22,957 bases of DNA, taken from NCBI GenBank assembly GCA_036389695.1, contig DASVWG010000534.1:1-22957 (forward strand), written 5' to 3'. The position numbers and the translations under genes were made by a program. This DNA comes from JALZHR01 sp036389695. Lineage in GTDB: Bacteria > Acidobacteriota > Blastocatellia > Pyrinomonadales > Pyrinomonadaceae. Positions 15,065 through 22,726 of this stretch are shown here, piece by piece. Within the stretch, counting starts at the first letter, position 1; the number at the start of each line of letters is the position of its first letter. The notes beneath the pieces were generated by a model. It saw nothing but the letters and a program-made list of their open reading frames with translations. It was not told the origin of the DNA and did not search any database.

Positions 15065-16567
15065 TTACCTGCAGCTGCCGCAATCGCTGTTTTTCGGTCT
15101 TTGCCGGTTAAAGCTTTGCAAATCGCGCCGGTAGCCTTCGATGATGTTCAGAATGTATCGAATGTCCTTGTCTTCCATATTCGGAAAGCGCCGGTAAGCG
15201 TCTGAAACCGAAGCGTTTAAGAAACTTTCGGCTTCGCGATAATTCTGCCGCCGCGCGGCTTGCGTCATATCGAAAAGCGATTGGGCAAGCTCGGCAATCG
15301 TGTAATTTTTCTTGACTTCCGTATCGGCTAAAAGCTCGCACCAGTCTGCCCGCGTCGGAGTCAGGCTGACTTGCTCGAATTGTTCGACCATTTGCTTGCG
15401 TTTCACATCGAAATACGACAACCGGACTCGCACGGGAAGCGAATTTCTCGCTGCTGCGTTACGCGCGCGGAAACGCACCATGACAACCTGCGTCAAACCG
15501 TTGTTCATATTGTCCAGATTGATTGAAAAACCGTTGGCGCGCAGGCGCGGCGCGTAGCCGTAGATTTTTTCGACTTGCAGATTCGCATCGTAATTGACGC
15601 TGACTTCGACTCGTTTCGCGACCGACGAAACGAGGCTTTGCACTTCGGTCACAAAAACTTTTTCGATGTCCTGGTAATCGGAGACGAAATGATACAGCCC
15701 GCGCCCCGATTCGGCTAAAGTCCGCAAAAGGTCGTTGTTTAAATTCAAGCCGACGCCGATGGTCGAAAGGTCTATGCCCTGACCGTTGTATTCGGAAGAT
15801 TCGGCGGCGATTTTCGTTGGCTCGACGATGCCGACGTTGGCGATGCCGTCGGTCAATAAAATCACGCGATTGGTCGCACTTTCGCGAAAATTTTTCTGCG
15901 CTTCCCTGTAGCCGAGCATCAAGCCGCCGTGCAGATTGGTCGAGCCGTCCGGCTCGATGCAGTCAATCGCGCGGCGTATTTCGTAACCGTCGCCGATGCG
16001 GCTCGCCGGAAACAAAACTCTCGCTTCGGTGTCGAAAACGACGATTGAAACGATGTCTTCGGGACGCAATTTCGCAATCATCTGGCGCAAAGATTCTTTG
16101 ACGCGCGACATTTTATCGCTTTCCGCCATCGAGCCGCTTTTATCAATCACCAGCGATAGATTTACCGGGCGCAAATCGGTTCTTTCGGTCACTTCCGAGG
16201 TCGTAAAACCGATTTGCAAAACGGCTTCGCGCTGCGACGCGGAGATTTCGCTGTTTCCCCAGCGAGCGTCGAGCGCGACCGACTGCCCGGATTTCGGCAG
16301 CGGCAGACGATGCCGGTGATAATTGACGAATTCTTCGACCGCCACTTCGTCGGGCAGTTTAAAATTGATGCGCGGCGGCTCGTAATAATTTGAATTTCTT
16401 TGAATTTGATTCTGCGAATTCGAAATCGGAGTCTGCGGATTTGAAGTAGAAATCGCGTCGCTGCGCGAAACCGACGCCGTCGAAGTGCCCTGCTGCGCCG
16501 AAACGCCCGAACACAAAAACGCTCCGACCAAAGCAAACAACAGTCCGCCAAAACGAAAGACTTTCAT
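15065..16567 (-). CDS. Secreted von Willebrand factor A domain protein (YfbK-like)
   Basis: A 500-residue exported protein. Residues 1-24 (MKVFRFGGLLFALVGAFLCS, then GVSA) are a signal peptide, followed by a Ser/Asn/Gln-rich linker. The segment DEVAVEEFVNYHRHRLPLP (73-91) matches the N-terminal domain of YfbK-type proteins. The VWA domain (about 130-315) has a complete MIDAS: D142-x-S144-x-S146 in IDKSGSMAE, T210 in DGSTNLHGG, and D240 in LLTDGIANVG. A C-terminal domain follows (DUF3520-like), ending in DCGSCR. It likely binds a protein partner through a divalent metal outside the cytoplasm. AAGGAG before the ATG supports the start. It is apparently monocistronic. Confidence 0.88.
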   Translation of the reverse strand: MKVFRFGGLLFALVGAFLCSGVSAQQGTSTASVSRSDAISTSNPQTPISNSQNQIQRNSNYYEPPRINFKLPDEVAVEEFVNYHRHRLPLPKSGQSVALDARWGNSEISASQREAVLQIGFTTSEVTERTDLRPVNLSLVIDKSGSMAESDKMSRVKESLRQMIAKLRPEDIVSIVVFDTEARVLFPASRIGDGYEIRRAIDCIEPDGSTNLHGGLMLGYREAQKNFRESATNRVILLTDGIANVGIVEPTKIAAESSEYNGQGIDLSTIGVGLNLNNDLLRTLAESGRGLYHFVSDYQDIEKVFVTEVQSLVSSVAKRVEVSVNYDANLQVEKIYGYAPRLRANGFSINLDNMNNGLTQVVMVRFRARNAAARNSLPVRVRLSYFDVKRKQMVEQFEQVSLTPTRADWCELLADTEVKKNYTIAELAQSLFDMTQAARRQNYREAESFLNASVSDAYRRFPNMEDKDIRYILNIIEGYRRDLQSFNRQRPKNSDCGSCR

Positions 16568-16710
16568 TACCTTCTCCTTTGTTTAATAAGAATTTTTTTC
16601 AGGTTTCGGGAGAACTTATCTAAAAACTCTGCAACGCCCTTTCTTTAAAGGATTCGCTGAAAAGAAATTAAGTTGCTTCGGCGCGAGCTGGAATATTTTA
16701 ACTGAAAAAC

Positions 16711-16854
16711 AAAGGCAGAAACGCGACAGTGATGGAGCGTGTTCTTTGAATTACGAATTACGAATGATGAATAGTTTCTTCCAATTCGTAATTCGTAATT
16801 TGTAATTCGTAATTGACAAAAGACACGCTCCATCACTGTCGCGTTTCTGCCTTT
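16711..16854. repeat. Palindromic repeat, copy 2 (GCGACAGTGATGGAGCG family)
   Basis: The left arm (16711-16742) starts AAAGGCAGAAACGCGACAG; the right arm (16823-16854) is its complement. The loop contains heptamers in both orientations: AATTACG, AATTACG, AATGATG on the left, and four ATTCGTA-type units on the right. It lies in the 359-bp gap between the divergently transcribed VWA and methyltransferase genes. The rest of that gap (16568-16710 and 16855-16926) shows no gene; only promoters are expected there. Confidence 0.9.
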
Positions 16855-16879
16855 CGTGTCTTAAATCGAATCAAGTATG

Positions 16880-16908
16880 TTTACATTTTTGCTTCTTAAA
16901 CTTTTATC
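16880..16908 (+). promoter_or_regulatory. Possible promoter of the methyltransferase gene
   Basis: TTTACA (16880-16885) and TTTATC (16903-16908) are separated by 17 nt in an A/T-rich stretch just outside repeat copy 2. Transcription would start around 16915, leaving only about 12 nt before the ATG at 16927, which has no ribosome-binding site. The -10 match is mediocre, so this is tentative. Confidence 0.3.
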
Positions 16909-16926
16909 GAACACAATGTAGAAAAT

Positions 16927-17688
16927 ATGCGGACGGAAGATTTTGTATATCTTTACGAGGTCGAAGATAAGCTCTGGTGGTTTGTCGGCATGCGCGAGAT
17001 TGCCGCCGCGCTCCTGGACGATTTTTGCCCGCAAAACATCGAAAACATTCTGGACATCGGCTGCGGCACGGGCTTGAATCTGAAATGGCTCGAACGCTAC
17101 GCGAAAACCGGTAGCATAAAAGGACTCGACGTCGAAAAAACGGCGCTGGATTTTTGCCGCGCACGCGGAGAGAATTTTCTGACGCAAGGCTCGGCGACCG
17201 ATTTGCCTTTTCCGGACGCGTGCTTTGATTTGGTAACGAGCTTCGACGTTCTGGTGCAGATTCCGGGCGAGAAGGCGGACGAAAAAGCGATTGCGGAAAT
17301 GCATCGCGTTTTGAAGCCGAAAGGCGTGGCGTTTGTCCGCGCGGCGGCTTACGAATGGATGCGCAGCGGTCACGATAAAGCTCTCAACACACAGCGTCGC
17401 TACACCGTCGGTAAATTATCACAAAAACTTGAAAAGGCAGGCTTTACGGTTTTGCGAAAAACTTATGCGAACGCTTTACCGTTTCCGCTCGCCGTCGTCC
17501 GCCGCTTGATTTTAAAGCCTGTCGGTTTATCGGATAAAGGCTCGGACGTGAAGCCTTTTCCGCCTTCGATGGAATGGCTAAACCGCGTTTTGACGCGCGC
17601 TCTGCTTTCCGAAGCGAAATTTCTGAAACGCCCGAACGCGAGATTTCCTTTCGGTTTGTCGGCGATTTGCGTGGTCAGGAAAGACTGA
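16927..17688 (+). CDS. Class I SAM-dependent methyltransferase
   Basis: A 253-residue protein and the only gene on the plus strand. The SAM-binding motif I is LDIGCGTGLNL (residues 42-52), motif II contains IKGLDVEKTALDFCR, and GSATDLPFPDACFDLVTSFD covers motifs III and IV. This is the Methyltransf_11 pattern. The N-terminus EVEDKLWWFVGMREI (W-W/F-x-x-R-E) is typical of methyltransferases found in polysaccharide and lipid-glycan clusters, in keeping with the nearby epimerase and glycosyltransferases. The true acceptor is unknown. No ribosome-binding site precedes the ATG, so a very short leader or leaderless mRNA is likely. It is bracketed by two copies of one palindromic repeat, which may mean it was inverted. 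Confidence 0.88.
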   Translation: MRTEDFVYLYEVEDKLWWFVGMREIAAALLDDFCPQNIENILDIGCGTGLNLKWLERYAKTGSIKGLDVEKTALDFCRARGENFLTQGSATDLPFPDACFDLVTSFDVLVQIPGEKADEKAIAEMHRVLKPKGVAFVRAAAYEWMRSGHDKALNTQRRYTVGKLSQKLEKAGFTVLRKTYANALPFPLAVVRRLILKPVGLSDKGSDVKPFPPSMEWLNRVLTRALLSEAKFLKRPNARFPFGLSAICVVRKD

Positions 17689-17695
17689 TGCCTTC

Positions 17696-17791
17696 AAAGG
17701 CAGAAAAGCGACAGTGATGGAGCGTGTCTAACTTTAGCTTCTCGAATCGCCAAACTCAAACACGCTCCATCACTGTCGCGTTTCTGCCCTT
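17696..17791. repeat. Palindromic repeat, copy 3 (GCGACAGTGATGGAGCG family)
   Basis: The left arm (17696-17727) starts AAAGGCAGAAAAGCGACAG, and the right arm (17760-17791) reads back the family sequence. The loop is only about 32 nt and lacks heptamers. It fills the gap between the convergent methyltransferase and epimerase genes and touches the epimerase stop codon, so it can terminate both. The right edge CCCTTTTATTTA is shared with copy 1. Confidence 0.9.
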
Positions 17792-18844
17792 TTATTTAAC
17801 GCGCCGCAGCGCCGAAAAAGCTTTAGTATTGCTTTCGTCCGCCGCGTTCCAGTAACGCTCGCGATTTTGCCGGTAAAACTCGATTGTGCGCCGCAAGCCT
17901 TCATCCAAATCGACTCGCGGACGCCAGCCGAGAACCTGCTCGATTTTTTTGTAGCTGCAATTGCAGTTGCCGACATCGGTTAACTGGCGCTCGGGCGGAA
18001 AAGGAACGCCGACGACCGCGCCGCGCCCCGTAAGATTTATCAATTTATTGGCGATTTCCGCCAAAGTCACGATTTGATGATGACCGAGATTAAAAATTTC
18101 GCCTTCGGCTTCTTCGCTCAAGCCCGCCAGCAGCAGCGCGTCAACCACATCGTCAACGTAATTCATATCGCGGCTTTGCCTGCCGTCGCCGAAAAGCTCG
18201 ATGGTTTCGCCGTCCATCGCCTGCCGTATAAACCACGCGATAAAGCCCTGACGATTGTGATGCATCTGCTGGCGCGGTCCGTAAGTATTTGTCAGGCGCA
18301 GGTTTACCGTGCGCAAGCCGTAAGCTCTCTGATACAGCAGATGATACATTTCCGCCGCGTATTTGTTGATGCCGTTGATGTCCATCGGCTGGACGCGATG
18401 CTGCTCGTCAATCGGCAGATAAGCGGGTTTGCCGTAAACCTGACGCGTGCTGGTGAAGACGATTTTAACGTGCGGGTTAAACATCCGACAGGCTTCGAGC
18501 AGCGTCAGGTGAATCGCGCAATTAAGCTGCAAATCGCGCTGCGGCACGCGCATCGAGTCGAGATGGCTGATGCTGCCCGCCAGATTAAAAATATAATCGA
18601 CGCCGCCGACCAGATGATTAATTACCCAACTGTCGCCCATATCGGCAACGTGCAGCTTGACGCGGTCTTTGATGTCTTCGATATTGTATAAGCTTCCGCC
18701 CTGATCTTCGCTGAGCGAATCGATAATGGTGATGTCGACGTCGCCGATTTCCGCCAGACGGCGCGCCAGATTACTGCCGATAAAGCCCAATCCGCCGGTT
18801 ATCAAGACCGAGCGACCTCTGTATTTTTCGGGTAAAATACTCAT
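17792..18844 (-). CDS. NAD-dependent epimerase/dehydratase, extended SDR family
   Basis: A 350-residue sugar-nucleotide-modifying enzyme. The Rossmann glycine motif is ITGGLGFIGSN (residues 15-25). DYIFNLAGSISH carries the NNAG-like segment, and TSTRQVYGKP (131-140) gives the catalytic Ser/Thr region. TNTYGPRQQMH and VDDVVDALLLA are typical of UDP-glucose-4-epimerase-like proteins. Where the usual YxxxK occurs the sequence is NGINK: Lys161 is kept but the tyrosine position (157) is Asn. The reading frame continues upstream to a TTG at 18865 within the glycosyltransferase gene; the ATG at 18844, 5 bp after that gene's stop, is the more natural start. It probably acts on a glycan precursor with its neighbours. 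Confidence 0.9.
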   Translation of the reverse strand: MSILPEKYRGRSVLITGGLGFIGSNLARRLAEIGDVDITIIDSLSEDQGGSLYNIEDIKDRVKLHVADMGDSWVINHLVGGVDYIFNLAGSISHLDSMRVPQRDLQLNCAIHLTLLEACRMFNPHVKIVFTSTRQVYGKPAYLPIDEQHRVQPMDINGINKYAAEMYHLLYQRAYGLRTVNLRLTNTYGPRQQMHHNRQGFIAWFIRQAMDGETIELFGDGRQSRDMNYVDDVVDALLLAGLSEEAEGEIFNLGHHQIVTLAEIANKLINLTGRGAVVGVPFPPERQLTDVGNCNCSYKKIEQVLGWRPRVDLDEGLRRTIEFYRQNRERYWNAADESNTKAFSALRRVK

Positions 18845-18849
18845 AAAAA

Positions 18850-19620
18850 CTATAAGCGTTCGCAAAGAAGCGCCGCGAATAAAATCAGACTTTCACCGTT
18901 TTTTCTGAGAACGATGAGCCTTAGCCAGAGAGAGAAAAAATCAAATAAAGTTTTCGTCACGCGCCGGACGGTAAAAAACTGCGATTTGCCGAACGGACGC
19001 TCATAATGATTAACGCCGATTTCCCGAAAACGCGCGCCGGCTCGGTTAAGTTTGTAAACGAGTTCGACGCAGATACTACCGCTTGTTGAAGATAGCGTTA
19101 TTTTGTCCGAAAACGCTCTGCGAATCAAGCGAAAATCGCAATCTACGTCGCGAATCGGCAAAGAAAACAGCAAATGCGCCAGACGATTGTAAAAACCGCC
19201 GACGACTTTGCGATTCATTTTATCGCCGCGTTCCAGTTTATAGCCGTTGACGACGTCCGTTTTCTCGTCAAATAAAGCGTATAGCTTCGCTATCTCGCGC
19301 ACGTCGTATTGCCCGTCGCCGTCCGTATAAAAAATCAAATCTTTCGTCACCGCGCGAAAACCGCTTTGCAGAGCGCCGCCGTATCCTTGATTCGTTTCGT
19401 GCTCGACAATACGCACTTCTTTATGTTCCGCTTCAAGCCGGCGCAAAACTTCCGCCGTTTCGTCCGTGCTGCCGTCATTGACGACAATAATCTCGAAATC
19501 GTCCGCCAGAGACGGCAAAACGTCCAGCGCATCGGCGATTAATTTTCCGATTGATTTGGCGTCATTATAAGCGGGAAAAAAAACGCTGATCCCCGGACGC
19601 GAGTTTTTATTTTGCTGCAT
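18850..19620 (-). CDS. Family 2 glycosyltransferase (dolichol-phosphate-mannose-synthase-like)
   Basis: A 256-residue GT-A enzyme. It opens with ISVFFPAYNDAKSIGKLI (residues 11-28). It has VNDGSTDETAEV (47-58), the NQGYGGALQSGFRA acceptor-side motif and the metal-binding YTDGDGQYD (98-106, Asp100/Asp102). The later DVDCDFRLIRR segment is typical of polyprenyl-phosphate sugar transferases. A single hydrophobic stretch near the C-terminus (LWLRLIVLRKNGESLILFAA) may touch the membrane. Such enzymes make lipid-phosphate sugars that are used by membrane glycosyltransferases such as the one encoded 19 bp upstream, so the two genes are probably functional partners. Confidence 0.92.
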   Translation of the reverse strand: MQQNKNSRPGISVFFPAYNDAKSIGKLIADALDVLPSLADDFEIIVVNDGSTDETAEVLRRLEAEHKEVRIVEHETNQGYGGALQSGFRAVTKDLIFYTDGDGQYDVREIAKLYALFDEKTDVVNGYKLERGDKMNRKVVGGFYNRLAHLLFSLPIRDVDCDFRLIRRAFSDKITLSSTSGSICVELVYKLNRAGARFREIGVNHYERPFGKSQFFTVRRVTKTLFDFFSLWLRLIVLRKNGESLILFAALLCERL

Positions 19621-19639
19621 AGAAGATTAATTCGATAAA

Positions 19640-21145
19640 TTAAGGCGCTGCATTGGTGGGCACATAGAGATAAATGGGGAAAGACCTTTCCGGCGCGTCT
19701 TGCGACATCGGCACTAAACGATAATTCGGAAATCTCGATTGCAGCGAGTCATCATACCACAAAATCGCCGCGTAGCGACCCGTTTTCACTTCTCGCTCAA
19801 AAGCCTCGCGCAGCGGCGGCGACCAGCCGTGTTCATATTCGCTGAAATCGTCGAAATGAAAACGACAGCCGTTCCACACCACCATCTCGGCGGCAACGCT
19901 GACGCAAGTGCTGCCGGGCGGCGTGAATTTTGCCGTCCGGTCAAAAATTTCGCGATAATAACCGACCGCCTGCCAGCGAAAATATTCGCCGTGCAGAATG
20001 CGCGCGAGCTGAAACGCGCCGCCCAGCGTGAGCAAAACAATCATCGCCAGCGCCAGCTTCGGCGGAGCGTGCTGCTTAAAATATTCATAAATAAAACCGG
20101 CAAACACCGCCAGCAGAAATGAGCTTTCGATATAATAATTAACGTTCGCGCCGACCCTGCCGCCCGCTAAGACCGCCCAGCCGAGCGAGCCCAAAAAGTA
20201 AAACAAGCTCAGCCATTCCGGCGAGCGTAAACGGTCGGAAAGCTTTTCACGGCTGGTCTGAAAAGGAAATTTTCGTTTCCGGTAAATAAAAATAAACAGA
20301 AAAACCAGCGCGAAGAAAAACGCGGGCGTCTTGAGTATTCCCCAAAATTCGCGCATCACCTGCCGCCACCTGAAAGTCAGTTGCCGCGCGTGCGTCCAAT
20401 GCTGCCAGAGATAATCGCCCGAAGAAGTGTAATTTAATAAAAATATTCCCGCCGCCAGCAAAACCGCAGATGCCGAAAAAACCAAAACGGCTTCACGCCG
20501 TTTTCCCAGCTGCACGAGGCGGAGAAACCCGACTCCGACGGTAAAAAAAAACGTCTGTTTGGTGAAAAAAGCGGCGGACGACAGTAAAACGATGGCGGCA
20601 AGAATCCAAACGGGCGTTTTTTCGTTTTTCTCAAGCCGCGTAAAAATCAGCCATAAAGCGCCCGCCGCGAAAGCGAAGGCAATCAAATCCGGTCGCACCG
20701 CGCCAATCCAGAATTGCGCGGGAAACATCGCCAAACCGGCTAAAAAAGTCATCCGGGCGGCTTCTTTGCTGCCCGTTATTTTCTTCGTGATTTTGGTCAT
20801 CGCCCACAGGCAGAAGGCGAAGCCAAGAACGGTTAAAATTCTTCCCCACCAGAGCTGAAAGCCGAAAAGCTTCTGCCCGGCGGCAATCAAAGCGTAAAAA
20901 AGCGCGCCGTAAGGCGTCATACTGTAAGGCGGCGTCAGGGCGTACGCGTATGGATTTTTGCCTTCCAGAATGTGCTGCGCGGGCAGCCAGTTAAACGCTT
21001 CGAGAATGCCGTTATCGAAAGGAAAAACGAGCCGCGAAATTATCAGAGACAAAAATAAAACGCCCGTAATCCCGATTCCCAGCCGCGCGAAAAGCGAAAA
21101 TTTATCTGCAAAAAAAATCTTTGGATTTTTTTTCGTCGAGTGCAT
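19640..21145 (-). CDS. Polytopic membrane glycosyltransferase (GT39/ArnT-like)
   Basis: A 501-residue protein with about ten transmembrane helices and a soluble C-terminal domain of about 110 residues. The first periplasmic loop holds an acidic, aromatic region (FNWLPAQHILEGKNPYAYAL), and GAVRPDLIAFAFAAGALWL follows. This is the PMT_2/ArnT layout, in which a lipid-phosphate sugar is transferred on the outer face of the membrane. The acceptor is unknown. Its transcript continues into the GT2 gene, 19 bp downstream, which probably makes its donor. The alternative is a DUF2029-type mannosyltransferase; sequence alone does not separate the two. The upstream gap carries a large hairpin repeat. Confidence 0.8.
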   Translation of the reverse strand: MHSTKKNPKIFFADKFSLFARLGIGITGVLFLSLIISRLVFPFDNGILEAFNWLPAQHILEGKNPYAYALTPPYSMTPYGALFYALIAAGQKLFGFQLWWGRILTVLGFAFCLWAMTKITKKITGSKEAARMTFLAGLAMFPAQFWIGAVRPDLIAFAFAAGALWLIFTRLEKNEKTPVWILAAIVLLSSAAFFTKQTFFFTVGVGFLRLVQLGKRREAVLVFSASAVLLAAGIFLLNYTSSGDYLWQHWTHARQLTFRWRQVMREFWGILKTPAFFFALVFLFIFIYRKRKFPFQTSREKLSDRLRSPEWLSLFYFLGSLGWAVLAGGRVGANVNYYIESSFLLAVFAGFIYEYFKQHAPPKLALAMIVLLTLGGAFQLARILHGEYFRWQAVGYYREIFDRTAKFTPPGSTCVSVAAEMVVWNGCRFHFDDFSEYEHGWSPPLREAFEREVKTGRYAAILWYDDSLQSRFPNYRLVPMSQDAPERSFPIYLYVPTNAAP

Positions 21146-21241
21146 TCTGAGTTTTTTTTGTAAGCTTCTGTCGTCTAAAAAGATTTCGGAGATTTTCCCA
21201 CACGTCCGCGCATTTCACAAATACAATTCTCTAAAAAATGA

Positions 21242-21395
21242 AACCGCAGATTTTTGCAGATAAGCGCGGATAATTTAACAGGATGGACAGGATGAGCAGG
21301 ATAAAAAAGAAACTTCAACGTTTTTAGTTTTAAATTATCCTGTATATCCTGTCCATCCTGTTTGAATCTGCGTTTATCTGCGAAAATCTGCGGTT
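21242..21395. repeat. Large hairpin of iterated CGCAGAT and ACAGGAT words
   Basis: The left side reads AACCGCAGAT, then spaced GCAGAT and GCGGAT words, then ACAGGATGG, ACAGGATGA and GCAGGATAA, a period of 9. The right side (21335-21395) carries the complements in reverse order, ending ATCTGCGGTT. The central loop is about 30 nt. The outer words repeat about every 10 nt, unlike the 7-nt period elsewhere. It lies about 15 nt after the truncated-haemoglobin stop codon and before the membrane glycosyltransferase gene. Confidence 0.85.
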
Positions 21396-21410
21396 AAATT
21401 TTATTCAGTT

Positions 21411-21803
21411 TTATCTCGAAATTTGCGCGCCGGGAGAATCGGATTCGTGAATTCTCTGATGCAGGCTGTGCGCAATCATTTTCGCTCGAAGCTTGGCGTT
21501 TTCCGCCGTCTCGCCCGCGAAAAATTCATCAATCGTCCGGCTGAAAATTTCCACCCAGCGGCGAAAATGCTCTAATTTGAGCGGCGATTTTTCGTTTAAT
21601 TGTCGATGCACGAAAAGCGGGTTGCCGAAATAAACCTGTTTGCCGAACATCAGTTTTTCCCAGAAATCGACGATAACCGGCAGGTGCGACGCCAAATCCA
21701 ATCCGGCAAAATGATGCCCGATTTCCGCGTCCGTCGTGGCGATTTTATAAAATTCCGTTAAAAGCAGTTCCAAATCTGCGCGTGTTTCAATATCTTGTTT
21801 CAT
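21411..21803 (-). CDS. Group III truncated haemoglobin
   Basis: A 130-residue 2-on-2 globin. The B/C region LLLTEFYKIATTDAEIGHHF, the E-helix region VIVDFWEKLMFGK with the Phe-Trp pair (47-48), and the proximal histidine His79 in LEHFRRWVEIF are the family landmarks. The CD loop is short and the glycine motifs of groups I and II are missing, as expected for group III. Roles proposed for this group include handling of NO or reactive oxygen and electron transfer with ferredoxin-like partners. The ATG overlaps the upstream membrane-protein stop by 4 bp (ATGA), so the two are translationally coupled. Confidence 0.9.
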   Translation of the reverse strand: MKQDIETRADLELLLTEFYKIATTDAEIGHHFAGLDLASHLPVIVDFWEKLMFGKQVYFGNPLFVHRQLNEKSPLKLEHFRRWVEIFSRTIDEFFAGETAENAKLRAKMIAHSLHQRIHESDSPGAQISR

Positions 21804-22237
21804 TTTCGGGCTTCGCTTCGCAGATTCAGCAAAACGCTTAAGGTTAATAAAAGCAATATTTTAGCGACTTCGAAAGCGATATAAACGAAATGCGCTGACG
21901 ATGCGGGCGGCGTTTGTCCGCTAGTTATCAAATCGATTCTTTCAATCAGAAGCGGAATCAGCCAGAAAGTTTGCGCCAGCAAAACAGCGGCAATCGCGCC
22001 GAAAACAATCCGCGCCCGTTTTGCGCTGAGAAAAGCGAAAAGCGCGATTGCCAGCAGAATCGCCAGCACGCATTCGACGCGATTCAGAGCCGTAAAAACG
22101 ATTTTGCCGATGCCGAGTCCGAGCTCGCGCGTAATGCCCGGCGCCTGAAATTTCAGCTGCGCTTCCATCGCCATCGCGACGACCATTCCGCACCACAAAG
22201 GCGGCAAAATTCGCTGTAAAACAAAGGCGATTTTCAT
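21800..22237 (-). CDS. Small four-helix membrane protein
   Basis: A 145-residue protein with four hydrophobic segments (about residues 8-24, 56-72, 78-98 and 118-138). A conserved-looking loop EAQLKFQAPGITRELGLGIG lies between helices 1 and 2. The layout resembles DUF4149/TMEM205-like proteins, but I cannot confirm the family. It overlaps sufU by one base at its start and the truncated-haemoglobin gene by four at its end, so the three are a single translational unit. Position between an Fe-S scaffold and a haem protein hints at a redox or stress role. Function unknown. Confidence 0.8.
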   Translation of the reverse strand: MKIAFVLQRILPPLWCGMVVAMAMEAQLKFQAPGITRELGLGIGKIVFTALNRVECVLAILLAIALFAFLSAKRARIVFGAIAAVLLAQTFWLIPLLIERIDLITSGQTPPASSAHFVYIAFEVAKILLLLTLSVLLNLRSEARK

Positions 22238-22686
22238 TATTCGGTGGAAACTACGTCTTCGTTATTCAGGGCGGCGTGAAGCGTGTGCCAGCTCAAAGAA
22301 GCGCATTTCACGCGCGCCGGAAATTCGCGCACGCCGGCAAAGATTTTGAGCCGCCCGAGATGATTTTCCTCGCTTTCTTCAACCGTTTCGCCCAGCACCA
22401 TGCGGTGAAATTCGTCAAACAAAATCTCGGCTTCCTCGCGCGATTTTCCTTTGACGACCTGCGTCATCATCGACGCCGAGGCTTTGCTGATGGCGCAGCC
22501 CGAGCCTTTAAAAGCGACGTCTTTTACGCGGTCGTTTTCCATCGCGAGATACAGCTTCAACTGGTCGCCGCACAGCGGATTGTGACCTTCGGCGGTTTTG
22601 TCCGCGTTTTCAATCTCGCGAAAGTTTCGCGGATTTTTGTTGTGTTCTAAAATTACTTCCTGATATAAATCACTTAATTCCGACAT
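22237..22686 (-). CDS. sufU: Iron-sulfur cluster scaffold / sulfur-transfer protein SufU
   Basis: A 149-residue IscU-fold protein. The three conserved cysteines are present: C39 (NPLCGDQ), C64 (GSGCAISKAS) and C128 (VKCASLSWH), along with Asp41. The stretch after the second cysteine carries the roughly 20-residue insertion that marks SufU rather than IscU. SufU binds zinc and accepts sulfur from the cysteine desulfurase SufS for Fe-S cluster assembly; no sufS is in the window, though it could lie to the right. It overlaps the next gene by one base (TAATG). Confidence 0.93.
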   Translation of the reverse strand: MSELSDLYQEVILEHNKNPRNFREIENADKTAEGHNPLCGDQLKLYLAMENDRVKDVAFKGSGCAISKASASMMTQVVKGKSREEAEILFDEFHRMVLGETVEESEENHLGRLKIFAGVREFPARVKCASLSWHTLHAALNNEDVVSTE

Positions 22687-22697
22687 AAGATATTTTT

Positions 22698-22725
22698 GAT
22701 TTTAGATTGACGATTTTAGATTGCC
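22698..22725. repeat. Tandem GATTTTA-GATTG repeat
   Basis: Two adjacent 14-bp units, GATTTTAGATTGAC and GATTTTAGATTGCC, each made of two 7-mers. They occupy nearly the entire gap between the cupin gene and sufU. On the minus strand they sit upstream of sufU and displace any ribosome-binding site. Confidence 0.7.
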
Positions 22726-22726
22726 G

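Noticed and set aside
14876..15134. Small open frames through the gap between menC and the VWA gene
   Set aside because: They consist largely of translated BIME-like repeat sequence and have no ribosome-binding site.
16861..17373. A 170-codon open frame on the minus strand
   Set aside because: It is antisense to the methyltransferase gene, which has complete SAM motifs; the frame has no family features and begins in the middle of that gene.
16711..17791. Composite transposon with the methyltransferase as cargo
   Set aside because: No transposase and no clear target-site duplication at the outer edges; inversion explains the observation more simply.
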